From: Vibrio sp. Isolate32 | Lineage (GTDB): Bacteria; Pseudomonadota; Gammaproteobacteria; Enterobacterales; Vibrionaceae | Direction: 5' to 3' | Assembly: GCF_022397955.1 (NCBI RefSeq) | Contig: NZ_JAKEUQ010000003.1 | Span: forward strand, 254,679 to 318,678 | Length of the DNA stretch: 64,000 nt | In this document: piece after piece, positions 39,225-48,423 of the stretch | Position numbering within the stretch: the stretch's first letter is position 1 | Layout of the letters: every line of letters starts with the position of its first letter | Notes under the pieces: generated by a model | What the model was told of the DNA's origin: nothing | Databases searched by the model: none | Seen by the model: the letters and a program-made list of their open reading frames with translations, nothing else | Program-made: the position numbers and the translations under genes

Positions 39225-40169
39225 CTATATGCCAACTTTTTGATAGGCCAGAATGTTATCAAAAGCGATATCAAAGTAGAGTTCGTAACTATTTTGTTCA
39301 ACGTAGCCCAAATGCGGCGTTGCAGTCACGTTTGGTAGAGATAACAGAGGTTCGTTATTCGGCGTCGCAGGTTCAATATCAAACACATCAATTGCTGCTC
39401 GTTTGCTTGGTACCTTGGTGAGTTCATTAAATAACGCATTAGGCTCGACTAACTCCGCACGGCTGATATTCACGAATAGCGAGTCAGGTTTCATTAAGCC
39501 AAGATCATCTGCAGTAACACAGCCTTTAGTGACACTGTTTAAACGGAGGTGTAATGAGAGTACGTCAACACGCTCGAAAAATTCCTGTTTAGTTGCTGCC
39601 ACCTCGAATCCATCGGCTTGTGCTTGGTCTCGCGAGTTCTGGCTACCCCACACCATAACTTCCATTCCGAACGCTTTGGCGTATTGCGCGATGAAGCGCC
39701 CGATTTTTCCATAACCCCAAATACCAAGCTTTAGCCCCCTTAGCGTTCTGCCTAAACCGAGTACGCCTGAACTTTGCCATTGGTTACGTTTAAGGTTTGA
39801 AGCGTAAGTAGGAATGTGACGAGATGCCGCCATAATCAATCCCCAACAGAGCTCAGAGGGCGCGACAGGTGAACCTCGTCCTTCTAACACTTTTACACCG
39901 AAACGCTCACACAGTTGTGGATCGATGTGATTACTGACTTTTCCGGTTTGGCTAATCACTCTTAGGTTTGGCAGTTTAGATAGCAGCGACTCAGTGATTT
40001 CGGTACGCTCGCGGATGAGCACAAGCGCCTCAAAGTCGTACAGCTTCAACACTAGTTCATTTTCTGGATAGGTCTCGGTGAATACGGTTACGTCATGCTC
40101 TTCCAACTTTCGGTAACACTCGAGGCTTTTTACTGCATTTTGATAATCATCCAATATCGCAATTTTCAC
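39225..40169 (-). CDS. D-2-hydroxyacid dehydrogenase family protein
   Basis: A 314-residue NAD-dependent oxidoreductase with catalytic and cofactor parts: the dinucleotide motif GIWGYGKIGRF (near residue 149), Arg in NISRAELV, Glu in FDIEPATPNNEP and His in TPHLGYVE. Related enzymes act on 2-hydroxyacids such as phosphoglycerate or glyoxylate. The start is a GTG with AAGGAG upstream. No metabolic neighbours point to a substrate. Confidence 0.87.
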   Translation of the reverse strand: MKIAILDDYQNAVKSLECYRKLEEHDVTVFTETYPENELVLKLYDFEALVLIRERTEITESLLSKLPNLRVISQTGKVSNHIDPQLCERFGVKVLEGRGSPVAPSELCWGLIMAASRHIPTYASNLKRNQWQSSGVLGLGRTLRGLKLGIWGYGKIGRFIAQYAKAFGMEVMVWGSQNSRDQAQADGFEVAATKQEFFERVDVLSLHLRLNSVTKGCVTADDLGLMKPDSLFVNISRAELVEPNALFNELTKVPSKRAAIDVFDIEPATPNNEPLLSLPNVTATPHLGYVEQNSYELYFDIAFDNILAYQKVGI

Positions 40170-40266
40170 TGCACACTCCTTGTTCTATTGCTTTGCTATT
40201 TTTGAGCGTTAAGTGCCAAGGGTTAAGATTCATTCAACTTGTGACACTTTGTATAATTTAAACCAA

Positions 40267-40731
40267 TTATTGATGGACGACTTTGAAACGCTCAAGCACC
40301 AGCATCATGCCTTCGCTTGGTGTGATCTTTAACTCTTCACATTCACGAGAGAAAAAGTTCCAGTGCGCTTCTCGCCACCATGCCAACGTTTTATCCCCCT
40401 CGCCTTCAGCGGCAGCAAACTCAGCCGTCACCTGGTTATATGGGCACAATGAAACCGATGTAAGTTCAACAATACAGACAGGATCACCGTTCCAATCAGT
40501 GACCACCTGTAAATGTCCAACAACGGGCATGGTTTCGCCTTCATGGCTGTACCAGTATTCCATGCTGCACGAGGCTTGTTTTTCACCTTTCAGTATGAGC
40601 TGCGCGCATAGATTAGCGTTGTATTCATCCGCACAGAAATAGTCTGCACTGAATGAGGTGTATTGTTTGGCAACTTCAGCCGACAGTGTATTGAGATAGC
40701 TGTCCAGATAAGCTTTGCTTCTTTCTTCCAT
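40267..40731 (-). CDS. ASCH-domain protein
   Basis: A 154-residue ASCH protein: CAQLILKGEKQASCSMEYWYSHEGE and PVVGHLQVVTDWNGDPVCIVELTSVSL in the first two thirds, then FFSRECEELKITPSEGMMLVLERFKVV. ASCH domains bind RNA or act as small N-acyl amidases (YqfB-like). Activity here is unknown. The protein is cytoplasmic and has no signal. Confidence 0.85.
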   Translation of the reverse strand: MEERSKAYLDSYLNTLSAEVAKQYTSFSADYFCADEYNANLCAQLILKGEKQASCSMEYWYSHEGETMPVVGHLQVVTDWNGDPVCIVELTSVSLCPYNQVTAEFAAAEGEGDKTLAWWREAHWNFFSRECEELKITPSEGMMLVLERFKVVHQ

Positions 40732-40886
40732 AATGTGTCCATTTTCAATATTTATTTCAGCCAGAAACGCTAGATATTGAGGAACTGACTGTATTGCGAG
40801 TAACCTATCAAGGAGTGTAAATGGTGTAAACCAAGTAACGATTAAAGTGTGTGCTAACAGAGTAGATTTAATGCAGGATTGTTAGA

Positions 40887-40934
40887 TCAAAAAAAGAGCT
40901 AAAAACACCTTCAGGCAGTGCTTTTAACTCTTTG
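40887..40934 (-). terminator. Rho-independent terminator of glpT-glpQ
   Basis: On the minus strand AAAGAG-TTAAAAGCAC-loop-GTGTTTTTAGCTCTTT pairs over about 16 bp with two mismatches, followed by TTTTTT. It lies 22 bp past the glpQ stop. Confidence 0.85.
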
Positions 40935-40956
40935 TAATTTATTGTGGATTAACCAA

Positions 40957-42012
40957 TTAGCGGTTTAAGAAGGCTACCGCTTTATCTGGGAAGTCGGTAA
41001 ACACACCGTCGACTTTCACTTGGTTATAAAACACATCCAACATCCCATCGAAGTTATCGACATAACCTGGAATTCGGCCTGGATCAGCGCGGAATGTATA
41101 TGGGTGAACATCTAAGCCTGCGTCTTTCGCTGACTTCATCAATGGCTTAATGATGATGTTGCCTTTGGTTGATGCATCGTCCACCAGCATAGGTTTCCAA
41201 GGACCAATACCGTCAGCATAAGTCGCCACTTTTTCCATACCGCCTTTCTCGAACATCCAATCATAACTATAAGGCGTCGCTACGTCGCCTTTGTAAGTCA
41301 TGGTTTCATTCCAGTCCGTGTAAGCCATCAGCTGAACCAGCTTGAGGTCCATTTCCATCGCAGGCATAAGTTCGTCGTTTATACGTTTTAGTTCGTTCGC
41401 ATCGAAACACTGTAGGTAAACCTTATCATCTTTAGATAAGTAACCATATTGATGCAAGGTAGACAGTACTGCTTTAGAAATGTCTTTTCCTTCATGAAGG
41501 TGGAACCAAGGTGCTTTGATTTCTGGGTAGATACCAACGTCATAACCAAGGGTCTTATTCAAACCTTGGATCATTTCGATTTCTTCTGCAAACGTTGGTA
41601 CTCGGAAATCAGACTGCCACATTGGGAAGCGTGTTGGGTAACCTGCGACTTTGTTACCTTGCTCATCAAGATTGAAACCTTCAGTCACTTTTAATGATTT
41701 GATCTCAGCAAGCGTAAAATCAATCGCGTAGTAGCGCCCATCTGCACGCGCGCGTGTTGGAAAGCGATCCGCGACATCGGTAACTCGATCTAGATAATGA
41801 TCATGCAAAACCACCAATTGGTCGTCTTTGGTCATCACGACATCTTGTTCGATGTAGTTGGGTTTCATTGCGTAAGCGAGTGCTTTGGCGGGTAATGTGT
41901 GTTCGGGTAAATAACCAGAAGCGCCGCGATGAGCAATCACTAAAGGATCGGCGAATGCATTTGCAGACAAGCTTAGAGCTAAGAAGGTCAGAGACAGCGA
42001 CGTTATTTTCAT
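40957..42012 (-). CDS. glpQ: Periplasmic glycerophosphodiester phosphodiesterase GlpQ
   Basis: A 351-residue secreted enzyme that hydrolyses glycerophosphodiesters to glycerol 3-phosphate and an alcohol. The signal peptide is MKITSLSLTFLALSLSANAFA; the mature protein starts DPLVIAHRGASGYLPEHTLPA, with the catalytic AHRG and PEHT motifs, and ends with VDGVFTDFPDKAVAFL. It follows glpT by 78 bp on the same strand. GlpT then imports the product, so the two form a uptake pathway. Confidence 0.93.
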   Translation of the reverse strand: MKITSLSLTFLALSLSANAFADPLVIAHRGASGYLPEHTLPAKALAYAMKPNYIEQDVVMTKDDQLVVLHDHYLDRVTDVADRFPTRARADGRYYAIDFTLAEIKSLKVTEGFNLDEQGNKVAGYPTRFPMWQSDFRVPTFAEEIEMIQGLNKTLGYDVGIYPEIKAPWFHLHEGKDISKAVLSTLHQYGYLSKDDKVYLQCFDANELKRINDELMPAMEMDLKLVQLMAYTDWNETMTYKGDVATPYSYDWMFEKGGMEKVATYADGIGPWKPMLVDDASTKGNIIIKPLMKSAKDAGLDVHPYTFRADPGRIPGYVDNFDGMLDVFYNQVKVDGVFTDFPDKAVAFLNR

Positions 42013-42090
42013 TATTGTTTCCCCTTGATAAAACAGAAGCAGAATATACCTGCCTCTGTTGTCATTAGTAGATGTGATTCAGTAAATATA

Positions 42091-43464
42091 CTACTGAGCT
42101 AGCGCTTCTTTCTCTCGTTCGAGATCTTTTTGTTTATGGTGCTTACGCTCACCGACAAACGCGTATAGAAGACAGATGATTGAAGCAACACAAGCCCCCA
42201 CCAAGATAGTGAAACCACCATCCCATCCGTAATGGTCAACCATGAAGCCAAGTACGGCGTTTGCTGCAACCGCACCGCCTAAGTAACCGAATAGACCTGT
42301 TAGGCCAGCCGCAGTCCCCGCTGCTTTCTTAGGTGCAAGTTCAAGTGCGTATAGACCAATTAGCATTACCGGACCGTAGATTAGGAAACCAATCGCAATC
42401 AGTGCCAGCATATCAATGGTCGGGTTGCCTGCCGGGTTAAACCAGTAAACTAGAACGGCGATAGTAACCAGTACCATGAACAAGATACCTGCTGGAGCAC
42501 GGCGACCTTTAAATAGCTTATCTGAGATCCAACCACACAATAGCGTGCCAGGAATACCAGCCCACTCATACAAGAAGTAAGCCCAAGAAGATTTATCTAC
42601 AGAGAAGTCTTTCGCTTCTTTTAGGTAAACAGGAGCCCAGTCCAGTACGCCATAACGAATTAGGTAAACGAACGCGTTTGCAATCGCGATAGACCACAGC
42701 AGTTTGTTATTGAATACGTACTTAAAGAAGATCTCTTTCGCTGTCATCTCAGTTTCGTGAGATTTGTCGTAATCATCTGGGTAATCGTTTTTGTGCTCTT
42801 CAATTGGCGGTAGACCACAAGATTGAGGCGTATCTCTTACTGTGAACCAAATAAAAATAGCAACGAGAGTGGCAAAAAATGCAGGAACATAAAAAGCGGT
42901 TCGCCAATCATCGTTGAAAGCCCACAGACCCAATAGGAACATTGGACCAATCAAGCCACCACCCACGTTGTGAGCAACGTTCCATACAGACACGATTTCG
43001 CCACGCTCTTTACGTGACCACCAGTGCACCATGGTTCGTCCACACGCTGGCCAGCCCATACCTTGGAACCAACCGTTCAAGAATAGAAGAATAAACATTG
43101 CTGTGATGCTGCCGGTTGCCCAAGGCATGAAACCAAAGCAGAACATAACCAGTGCCGACATTAACAAGCCACCACTGAGGAAATAACGAGGGTTAGAACG
43201 GTCAGAAACGCTACCCATTAAGAATTTAGATAAACCATAGGCAATAGATACGGCTGCTAATGCCACCCCTAGCTCACCACGGCTGAAACCCTGTTCAATC
43301 AAGTAAGGCATTGCCAAACTGAAGTTTTTACGGACTAGGTAGTAACCCGCATAGCCAACAAAAATACCGATGAACAGTTGCCATCGTAATCGTGTGTAAG
43401 TGCTATCGATCTTATCTGATGACAAGCGATCGATATGCGCCATAGGTTTGAATATTCCAAACAT
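42091..43464 (-). CDS. glpT: Glycerol-3-phosphate/phosphate antiporter GlpT
   Basis: A 457-residue MFS transporter with 12 hydrophobic spans. Motifs include [49 protein letters not shown] and the family sequence [12 protein letters not shown]. It exchanges cytoplasmic phosphate for periplasmic glycerol 3-phosphate. The operon order glpT-glpQ agrees with E. coli. A GlpR-like half site lies 35 bp upstream. Confidence 0.94.
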   Translation of the reverse strand: MFGIFKPMAHIDRLSSDKIDSTYTRLRWQLFIGIFVGYAGYYLVRKNFSLAMPYLIEQGFSRGELGVALAAVSIAYGLSKFLMGSVSDRSNPRYFLSGGLLMSALVMFCFGFMPWATGSITAMFILLFLNGWFQGMGWPACGRTMVHWWSRKERGEIVSVWNVAHNVGGGLIGPMFLLGLWAFNDDWRTAFYVPAFFATLVAIFIWFTVRDTPQSCGLPPIEEHKNDYPDDYDKSHETEMTAKEIFFKYVFNNKLLWSIAIANAFVYLIRYGVLDWAPVYLKEAKDFSVDKSSWAYFLYEWAGIPGTLLCGWISDKLFKGRRAPAGILFMVLVTIAVLVYWFNPAGNPTIDMLALIAIGFLIYGPVMLIGLYALELAPKKAAGTAAGLTGLFGYLGGAVAANAVLGFMVDHYGWDGGFTILVGACVASIICLLYAFVGERKHHKQKDLEREKEALAQ

Positions 43465-43904
43465 AGGAACCTCATATTATTGGGCGAAGGAAGAATAAAA
43501 TGCTCGAACGAAAAAATTTACGCTCATTCGAAAACAGGAGGGATTGTATGTGCTTCAGGAATAATTTCTGTGATGGATATATCTATTAACAATGATTTTT
43601 TTTAAATGCAGCAAATTAGTTTCATTTAATTAGGCGATGTTTCATATTTTTGACCATCAGAATATTATTTAATCAACGTATAGCCGAACAAGTATTATAC
43701 AAAAATGAGCAATCGAACATAAAACAAACACAATACATCGCATTGTTGTTCTTGCTGCATATTGTTCATGACTGTTTTGCGTGTAATGGGGAGTTTTTTC
43801 TGGAAAAAGGTATGTGTTTCAAGTTTTAAGATAAAATAAAGGGCCTAGACTTATCTAAACCCTTCTATAAACAATATTCCGTATGTAGCATCTACGGCTA
43901 TCTA
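43465..43904. promoter_or_regulatory. Upstream region of glpT, with a possible GlpR site
   Basis: AATGCTCGAACG at 43499-43510 matches one half of the E. coli GlpR consensus, and ACGCTCATTCG follows at 43520-43530. Both are close to the glpT start. A TGTGAT half-site at 43570-43575 could be part of a weak CRP site. The rest is AT-rich without a gene. All three sites are provisional. Confidence 0.35.
43838..43868 (-). terminator. Likely terminator of the DUF3297 gene
   Basis: AAAGGGCCTAGA-CTTA-TCTAAACCCTT pairs imperfectly on the minus strand and is followed by TTTATTTTAT. It lies 37 bp past the gene's stop codon. Confidence 0.55.
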
Positions 43905-44159
43905 TTACTCTTCGATGTAGTAAGCTTCTACAGTGCCTTTAAGAGTAATAAGCATTGGCTGACCAAAACGATCTAGTGCTTTTGGAGAAGGGATCTTAAC
44001 CCAACCTTCGCTGATGCAGTATTCTTCAACATCAGTACGCTCTTTACCATTTAGGCGAATGCCAATTGGGTATTCGAAACACTCAGCCATGTGGTGTGGG
44101 CTGCGTGGGTTACCTGCAAGATGATCTGGTAAAGCTGGTCTTGAATTAGTATCGCTCAT
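43905..44159 (-). CDS. DUF3297 family protein
   Basis: An 84-residue acidic protein: RPALPDHLAGNPRSPHHMAECF, then EYPIGIRLNGKERTDVEEYCI and GWVKIPSPKALDRFGQPMLITLKGTVEAYYIEE. This matches the DUF3297 family of short proteobacterial proteins. The start at 44159 has AGGTAATGAAC upstream; an ATG two codons before is too close. Function unknown; no signal or membrane segment. Confidence 0.88.
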   Translation of the reverse strand: MSDTNSRPALPDHLAGNPRSPHHMAECFEYPIGIRLNGKERTDVEEYCISEGWVKIPSPKALDRFGQPMLITLKGTVEAYYIEE

Positions 44160-44351
44160 GTTCATTACCTGTATGTACGTAAATAAAAAAAGTGCGTCAT
44201 TCTAGTCAATACAGACTTTGTGCTCAACAACTGCCGTAATAAATCGTATTGATAGCTTTAATCAGCGTCTAGTTGTTTGATTTATTGGCGATAATTGCCC
44301 CACTTCTTACATAAAGCTAAACACTTTTAACATCGTAAGCGATACTTTCAC

Positions 44352-44819
44352 TCAAAAAGAAACGCACATCACATGATGGTCTGGGTCGCTCTCGATATCG
44401 ACGCTCGACCAACCGAGAGAAAGGTACAAAGACGGTATATTGGTATAGGCATAAAGGTTAGACGCAGAGTCTTCCTTGGCTTTCGACCGGTAGAAGCCAG
44501 GCATTTGTTCAACCGCTCGCTTAATCAATTCACTCGCGATGCCTTGGCCTCGCCATTTTTCATCAACATAAACAGCATTAATCCAAACAACATCCCTTAC
44601 TTGATGAGGTTCTTGAAAATGGGAATATGCTAAACCACCGATGACAACATTTTCACGAATAACCACGATAGCTGGCGGCAGATGAGCATTGGTTGGGGCT
44701 GAGTGTTCTGGATAGGCCGATTTAAACTCAAAGTCCGCCCATTCACTTTGAAAAAGGCGTTCGAGCTCTTGCCAATGTGGAGAGTGCTGGACACATTGTC
44801 TAAAAACGAATTTTTGCAT
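44352..44819 (-). CDS. GNAT N-acetyltransferase
   Basis: A 155-residue GNAT with VWINAVYVDEKWRGQGIASELIKRAV (acetyl-CoA loop near residue 95), preceded by PPAIVVIRENVVIGGLAYSHF and followed by LYAYTNIPSLYLSLGWSSVDIES. The 140-160 residue size and the pattern fit aminoglycoside-like or general GNATs. AAAAGGAAG lies just before the ATG. Substrate unknown. Confidence 0.85.
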   Translation of the reverse strand: MQKFVFRQCVQHSPHWQELERLFQSEWADFEFKSAYPEHSAPTNAHLPPAIVVIRENVVIGGLAYSHFQEPHQVRDVVWINAVYVDEKWRGQGIASELIKRAVEQMPGFYRSKAKEDSASNLYAYTNIPSLYLSLGWSSVDIESDPDHHVMCVSF

Positions 44820-44895
44820 TTAAACTTCCTTTTTAAATACAAACGATAGAAATGAGAGCCAATGAATTGAACTACTCTATAAAAACGGTGTTACG

Positions 44896-45033
44896 CTACT
44901 CTTCTTCCTCGTAATGATAATAGTCTACGTCTTGATTAATCTCTTCTCCACAACCTAAGCACTCGGCTTGTAAGTCCGTTGGCATCGCAATAATCAAACC
45001 ACAGTGTGGGCACAAATCGCCTTGTTGATACAT
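44896..45033 (-). CDS. 45-residue acidic zinc-ribbon protein
   Basis: A 46-codon frame reading MYQQGDLCPHCGLIIAMPTD, then CLGCGEEINQDVDYYHYEEEE. Two CxxC pairs form a small zinc ribbon followed by a very acidic tail. AGAAGGGAATCTAT precedes the ATG. It begins 26 bp after the PcfJ-like gene on the same strand and is probably cotranscribed with it. No family name comes to mind. Confidence 0.72.
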   Translation of the reverse strand: MYQQGDLCPHCGLIIAMPTDLQAECLGCGEEINQDVDYYHYEEEE

Positions 45034-45059
45034 ATAGATTCCCTTCTACTTTACCCAAT

Positions 45060-46202
45060 CTACTTTAACCAATGTTGGTTGGAGTACGTTTGGTTGCTCT
45101 CTTCCAACCAATCGTGAATCACTTGGCGAGCTGCCTCTGTCGGTGGCGCGTTTCTTTTACCGCAGATTTGGTCAACCTCGAACGGAAACGCTTTACTTGG
45201 AACGCGACGTAAACCTATGGTTAGGCGCTGAGGCTTCATCATTCGAAACACCACATAGCGGTCACTCATAATGCGATTATGATACACGCCAATGCAGTGC
45301 TTTTGTTCGATGCCCTCTTTCTCAAGATCAAAGTAATCCGTAATTGGGTGAATGTTTTCATTCCCAAGCAAAGGGACCGGATACGGGATATCCATGTCCA
45401 TAGGGCGACTGCCTTCTAAACGTCGCAATTGACGCTGCTCAGTCCAACGGTCGTGGAGTTGTTCGAACATTGCGAACGAGTTCTGACTGGTTATTGAGCG
45501 TAAAGGATCATCAATTTCTAAATCCTGTCCCAACAATATTGCATCTTGGAACATGGCCATCTTCGACGGAGAATTGAGCCGCCCCTCTTCAACCATTGCA
45601 ATACCCAATCGACTGCCGGTTAAAAATGGGTGTACCTGATCCAAACGCAGTGCCGTGTAGCCAACCTTCGAGTAGTGCTTAAACTTAAGAACTCGTCTTT
45701 GCAGCGGCTCTAGAATTCGCACGATATGGTCGAGTTCATCACCAACGTTGTAGTGCAACTCAAGCTTATCAATAAATTTTAGCGTCGCTTTACTACTGTC
45801 TAAACCAAGCTTAGCCAGGATCTTCTTTTGCCCTAAACGGCTCAGTTTCAAAGCCTTCTGGTTATCAACACTGTATTTCATGCAAATCAGTGCCAAGATC
45901 ACTGGCCGTAATTCCAACAGTTGCGCCGCTTCATAGGTGTTAGCCGCCAACCATAGCATTTGGTACTGATACTCTGGAAAGTTATCTGTGATTTCACGGT
46001 AGCGTGCTGGCAGAGTTTCTAACCACCGCCCTTTAACATCAAATTGCTCTATGAGATTAAGGCTTAACCCAATACCACCATCGAGTGGACGTCGTCCGTC
46101 TTCAAACACATGGAAGCCAACCAATTTTTGTGACCAATCACGAATCTCGATATCGTAATCAAAGCCAAGTGTTCGGGTGGGAATGGTGAGTAATGCTGTC
46201 AT
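45060..46202 (-). CDS. PcfJ-like domain protein
   Basis: A 380-residue protein with the PcfJ-like C-terminal motif: LEKEGIEQKHCIGVYHNRIMSDRYVVFRM, then LRRVPSKAFPFEVDQICGKRNAPP. PcfJ was named from conjugative elements but is widespread in phage and chromosomal islands. The N-terminal 250 residues are helical with no familiar motif. The start at 46202 has GAAGAGGCATC upstream; a longer TTG frame to 46238 lacks one. It is followed by a tiny zinc protein gene. Confidence 0.8.
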   Translation of the reverse strand: MTALLTIPTRTLGFDYDIEIRDWSQKLVGFHVFEDGRRPLDGGIGLSLNLIEQFDVKGRWLETLPARYREITDNFPEYQYQMLWLAANTYEAAQLLELRPVILALICMKYSVDNQKALKLSRLGQKKILAKLGLDSSKATLKFIDKLELHYNVGDELDHIVRILEPLQRRVLKFKHYSKVGYTALRLDQVHPFLTGSRLGIAMVEEGRLNSPSKMAMFQDAILLGQDLEIDDPLRSITSQNSFAMFEQLHDRWTEQRQLRRLEGSRPMDMDIPYPVPLLGNENIHPITDYFDLEKEGIEQKHCIGVYHNRIMSDRYVVFRMMKPQRLTIGLRRVPSKAFPFEVDQICGKRNAPPTEAARQVIHDWLEESNQTYSNQHWLK

Positions 46203-46437
46203 TGATGCCTCTTCATTGGTGGCGCATTGAACTTTCAAGCCTATCTAACAGCATAAGCTAACGCTTCATCCACTATATCAACCTTTTGTAAATTTCTTAT
46301 CAATCAACGCGCTATATACAAGATAGCCTTTATAAGCTCTTTGAATGACGATTCTCCCTAATATGAGACCTCTTCGATATCATTTGCGCCAACAAAAACT
46401 ATGCTTGTTACATAACCCACAACAAAAGGCTTAAATT

Positions 46438-46860
46438 ATGGAATATCGACATATTCTAGTCGCGGTTGAACTGTCTGACGACACCAAAGTACTGATTGAT
46501 AGAGCGACTTTCTTCGCAGATAAACTCGATGCGGGTATTTCGTTTGTCTACATCGATGGTACGCATGGAGAAATCTACCCTGAGCTGGTTGATATTCAAG
46601 CAAACGACGGGGATTTGCCCATCAACCAAGATGCCGTTAACCACTTGAAAGAGTTCGAGGCTTACGCAAAGCACCCTATTAAGCATATTTTTGTTGGTAC
46701 GGGCGATCTGAACGATAAGCTCAAGAATACTATCTCAGAAAACAACGTTGACCTATTGATGTGCGGCCATCACCATGATTTTTGGCATAAGCTTATTTCC
46801 CACTCTAAACAGATAATCGATACCTCTCCGATTGATATCTTGGTGGTTCCGATGGAGTAG
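46438..46860 (+). CDS. Universal stress protein UspA family
   Basis: A 140-residue UspA-like protein: YRHILVAVELSDDTKVLIDRAT at the start, then DLLMCGHHHDFWHKLISHSKQIIDTSPIDILVVP at the end. The C-terminal GHHHD lacks the GxxGxxxxxxxxxG(S/T) motif of ATP-binding forms, so it is of the UspA (non-ATP) type. AAAGGCTTAAATT precedes the ATG. It is the gene before the photolyase operon. Confidence 0.87.
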   Translation: MEYRHILVAVELSDDTKVLIDRATFFADKLDAGISFVYIDGTHGEIYPELVDIQANDGDLPINQDAVNHLKEFEAYAKHPIKHIFVGTGDLNDKLKNTISENNVDLLMCGHHHDFWHKLISHSKQIIDTSPIDILVVPME

Positions 46861-46994
46861 CAGCTTTCTGTTAAACGGTTAAAACGTTCAGCATTGCCAA
46901 CCTCTATCGGTATTATTGGTTGGCATAATCCAGTTGGCTGAATACCCTCTTGTGATCGCCCCTTTTCCTCAGGCTAAGCACTACCTATTTCCCT

Positions 46995-47032
46995 AGATCA
47001 TTTGTGATCTTGTTAGCGTATCAACTCGTAAG
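46995..47032 (+). promoter_or_regulatory. Palindrome and possible ECF-sigma promoter before the photolyase operon
   Basis: AGATCA-TTTG-TGATCT at 46995-47010 is a perfect 6-bp palindrome. TGATCT (47005-47010) and TAAG (47029-47032) are 18 bp apart, the arrangement of promoters read by the singlet-oxygen-responsive RpoE-ChrR sigma system, whose -35 is TGATCC. It ends 32 bp before the cryptochrome start. Confidence 0.4.
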
Positions 47033-47064
47033 CGTCTAATAATTAACAATTCACGAGTGTAAGC

Positions 47065-48423
47065 ATGAAAAAGATTGGTCTCTATCTTTTTACAAATGAC
47101 TTAAGAATCAACGACAACACACTACTTTATCAGGCGTCGCAGATCGTCGATGAGCTACTGTGTGTTGCAACTGAACCAAAGCTTTCTACCTATTCAGTCC
47201 GACTTTCACAAGAACAGGAAAACGGGGCGCATCGTCACCTTTTCATTAAGCAGTCTATTGATGATTTAGCCTCGAGCTTGTCACGACTTGGACAACGCCT
47301 TTTTGTGCTGGACCAAAATACAAGTGAGAACTTAGTTCAACTTGTCAAATCTCAGCAAGTGACACACTTTTTTGCCAATTCGCATTGTGCCCATGACGAA
47401 CGACAGTGGATAAAGGATACGCTAACGCAGTGCCCTGATTTGCTCATCTCTCAGCAGCATAACACCACGCTATTTGAGAGTGATTTATTCCCCTTCGAAC
47501 TTACCAAGCTGCCTCGTTCGTTCACCAAGTTCCGTCTTCAAGTTGAACGTTTAGAGATTGAGACAGAAGAGAGTGTAATAACGTACCTGCCACCAGCGCC
47601 ACAAACCGCTACTGACTGTTATAGAAAGCCGATACTTGAGTTAGATGACTCAGAAAAAGGCGACTATGTAGGCGGCGTAGCCGCAGGGTTAACCCACTTA
47701 GAAAACTACTTTTCACATGACTACGCCGTCACCTACAAACAGACGCGAAACGCATTGGATGGCATAGAGCACTCAACAAAGTTTTCGCCATGGCTAGCAT
47801 TAGGGTGTGTTTCGCCAAAAACCATTTATCGCCACTTAAAGCAATTCGAAGCGCATCGTGACGTGAACGACTCTACCTACTGGATTTACTTTGAGTTGTT
47901 GTGGCGTGAATATTTCTACTGGAAGTGTTTAACGCTGGGGACGTCGCTGTTTGGTCCGGGATCTAATGATCTCTCCGATGAACAATTGCTCGGTACCACT
48001 GCGGGATCAAGCTTCGCTAAATGGAAAAGCGGCAACACCAACTACCCCATTGTTGACGCCTGCATGCGCCAGCTTAATGCAACGGGTTATATGTCTAACA
48101 GAGGCAGACAGCTGGTCGCGAGCTGCTTGATTCATGAGCTAGATATTGATTGGCGCCACGGTGCTGCTTATTTCGAAAGCCAACTCATCGATTACGATGT
48201 GGCATCGAATTGGGGGAATTGGGCTTATATCGCCGGAGCGTTGAATCCACAGGCACCCCAGAACGCCAACAAACAAAGTGCAGCCCATCAATCACAATCT
48301 AAATCCCGCCATTTCGATCTCGTTAAGCAGACAGAGATGTATGACCCGGAACACACATTTATCAACAAATGGCACCGGGAAGACGAGGCTTCAGCGTCAA
48401 CTCGATATCAGGACGTAATATGA
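47065..48423 (+). CDS. cry: Cryptochrome-DASH photolyase/cryptochrome
   Basis: A 452-residue flavoprotein of the photolyase superfamily, DASH type. The N-terminal antenna-binding alpha/beta domain begins KKIGLYLFTNDLRINDNTLL; the C-terminal FAD domain contains DYDVASNWGNWAYIAGALN, PIVDACMRQLNATGYMSNRGRQLVAS and NKWHRE. DASH proteins repair pyrimidine dimers in single-stranded DNA using blue light. The last base of its ATG-overlapped stop (ATGA) joins it directly to the next photolyase gene. It is first in a three-gene operon. Confidence 0.93.
   Translation: MKKIGLYLFTNDLRINDNTLLYQASQIVDELLCVATEPKLSTYSVRLSQEQENGAHRHLFIKQSIDDLASSLSRLGQRLFVLDQNTSENLVQLVKSQQVTHFFANSHCAHDERQWIKDTLTQCPDLLISQQHNTTLFESDLFPFELTKLPRSFTKFRLQVERLEIETEESVITYLPPAPQTATDCYRKPILELDDSEKGDYVGGVAAGLTHLENYFSHDYAVTYKQTRNALDGIEHSTKFSPWLALGCVSPKTIYRHLKQFEAHRDVNDSTYWIYFELLWREYFYWKCLTLGTSLFGPGSNDLSDEQLLGTTAGSSFAKWKSGNTNYPIVDACMRQLNATGYMSNRGRQLVASCLIHELDIDWRHGAAYFESQLIDYDVASNWGNWAYIAGALNPQAPQNANKQSAAHQSQSKSRHFDLVKQTEMYDPEHTFINKWHREDEASASTRYQDVI

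Noticed and set aside
43560..43600. CRP site upstream of glpT
   Set aside because: Only one half (TGTGAT) is present; the second half does not match TCACA, so it is mentioned only as a provisional half-site.
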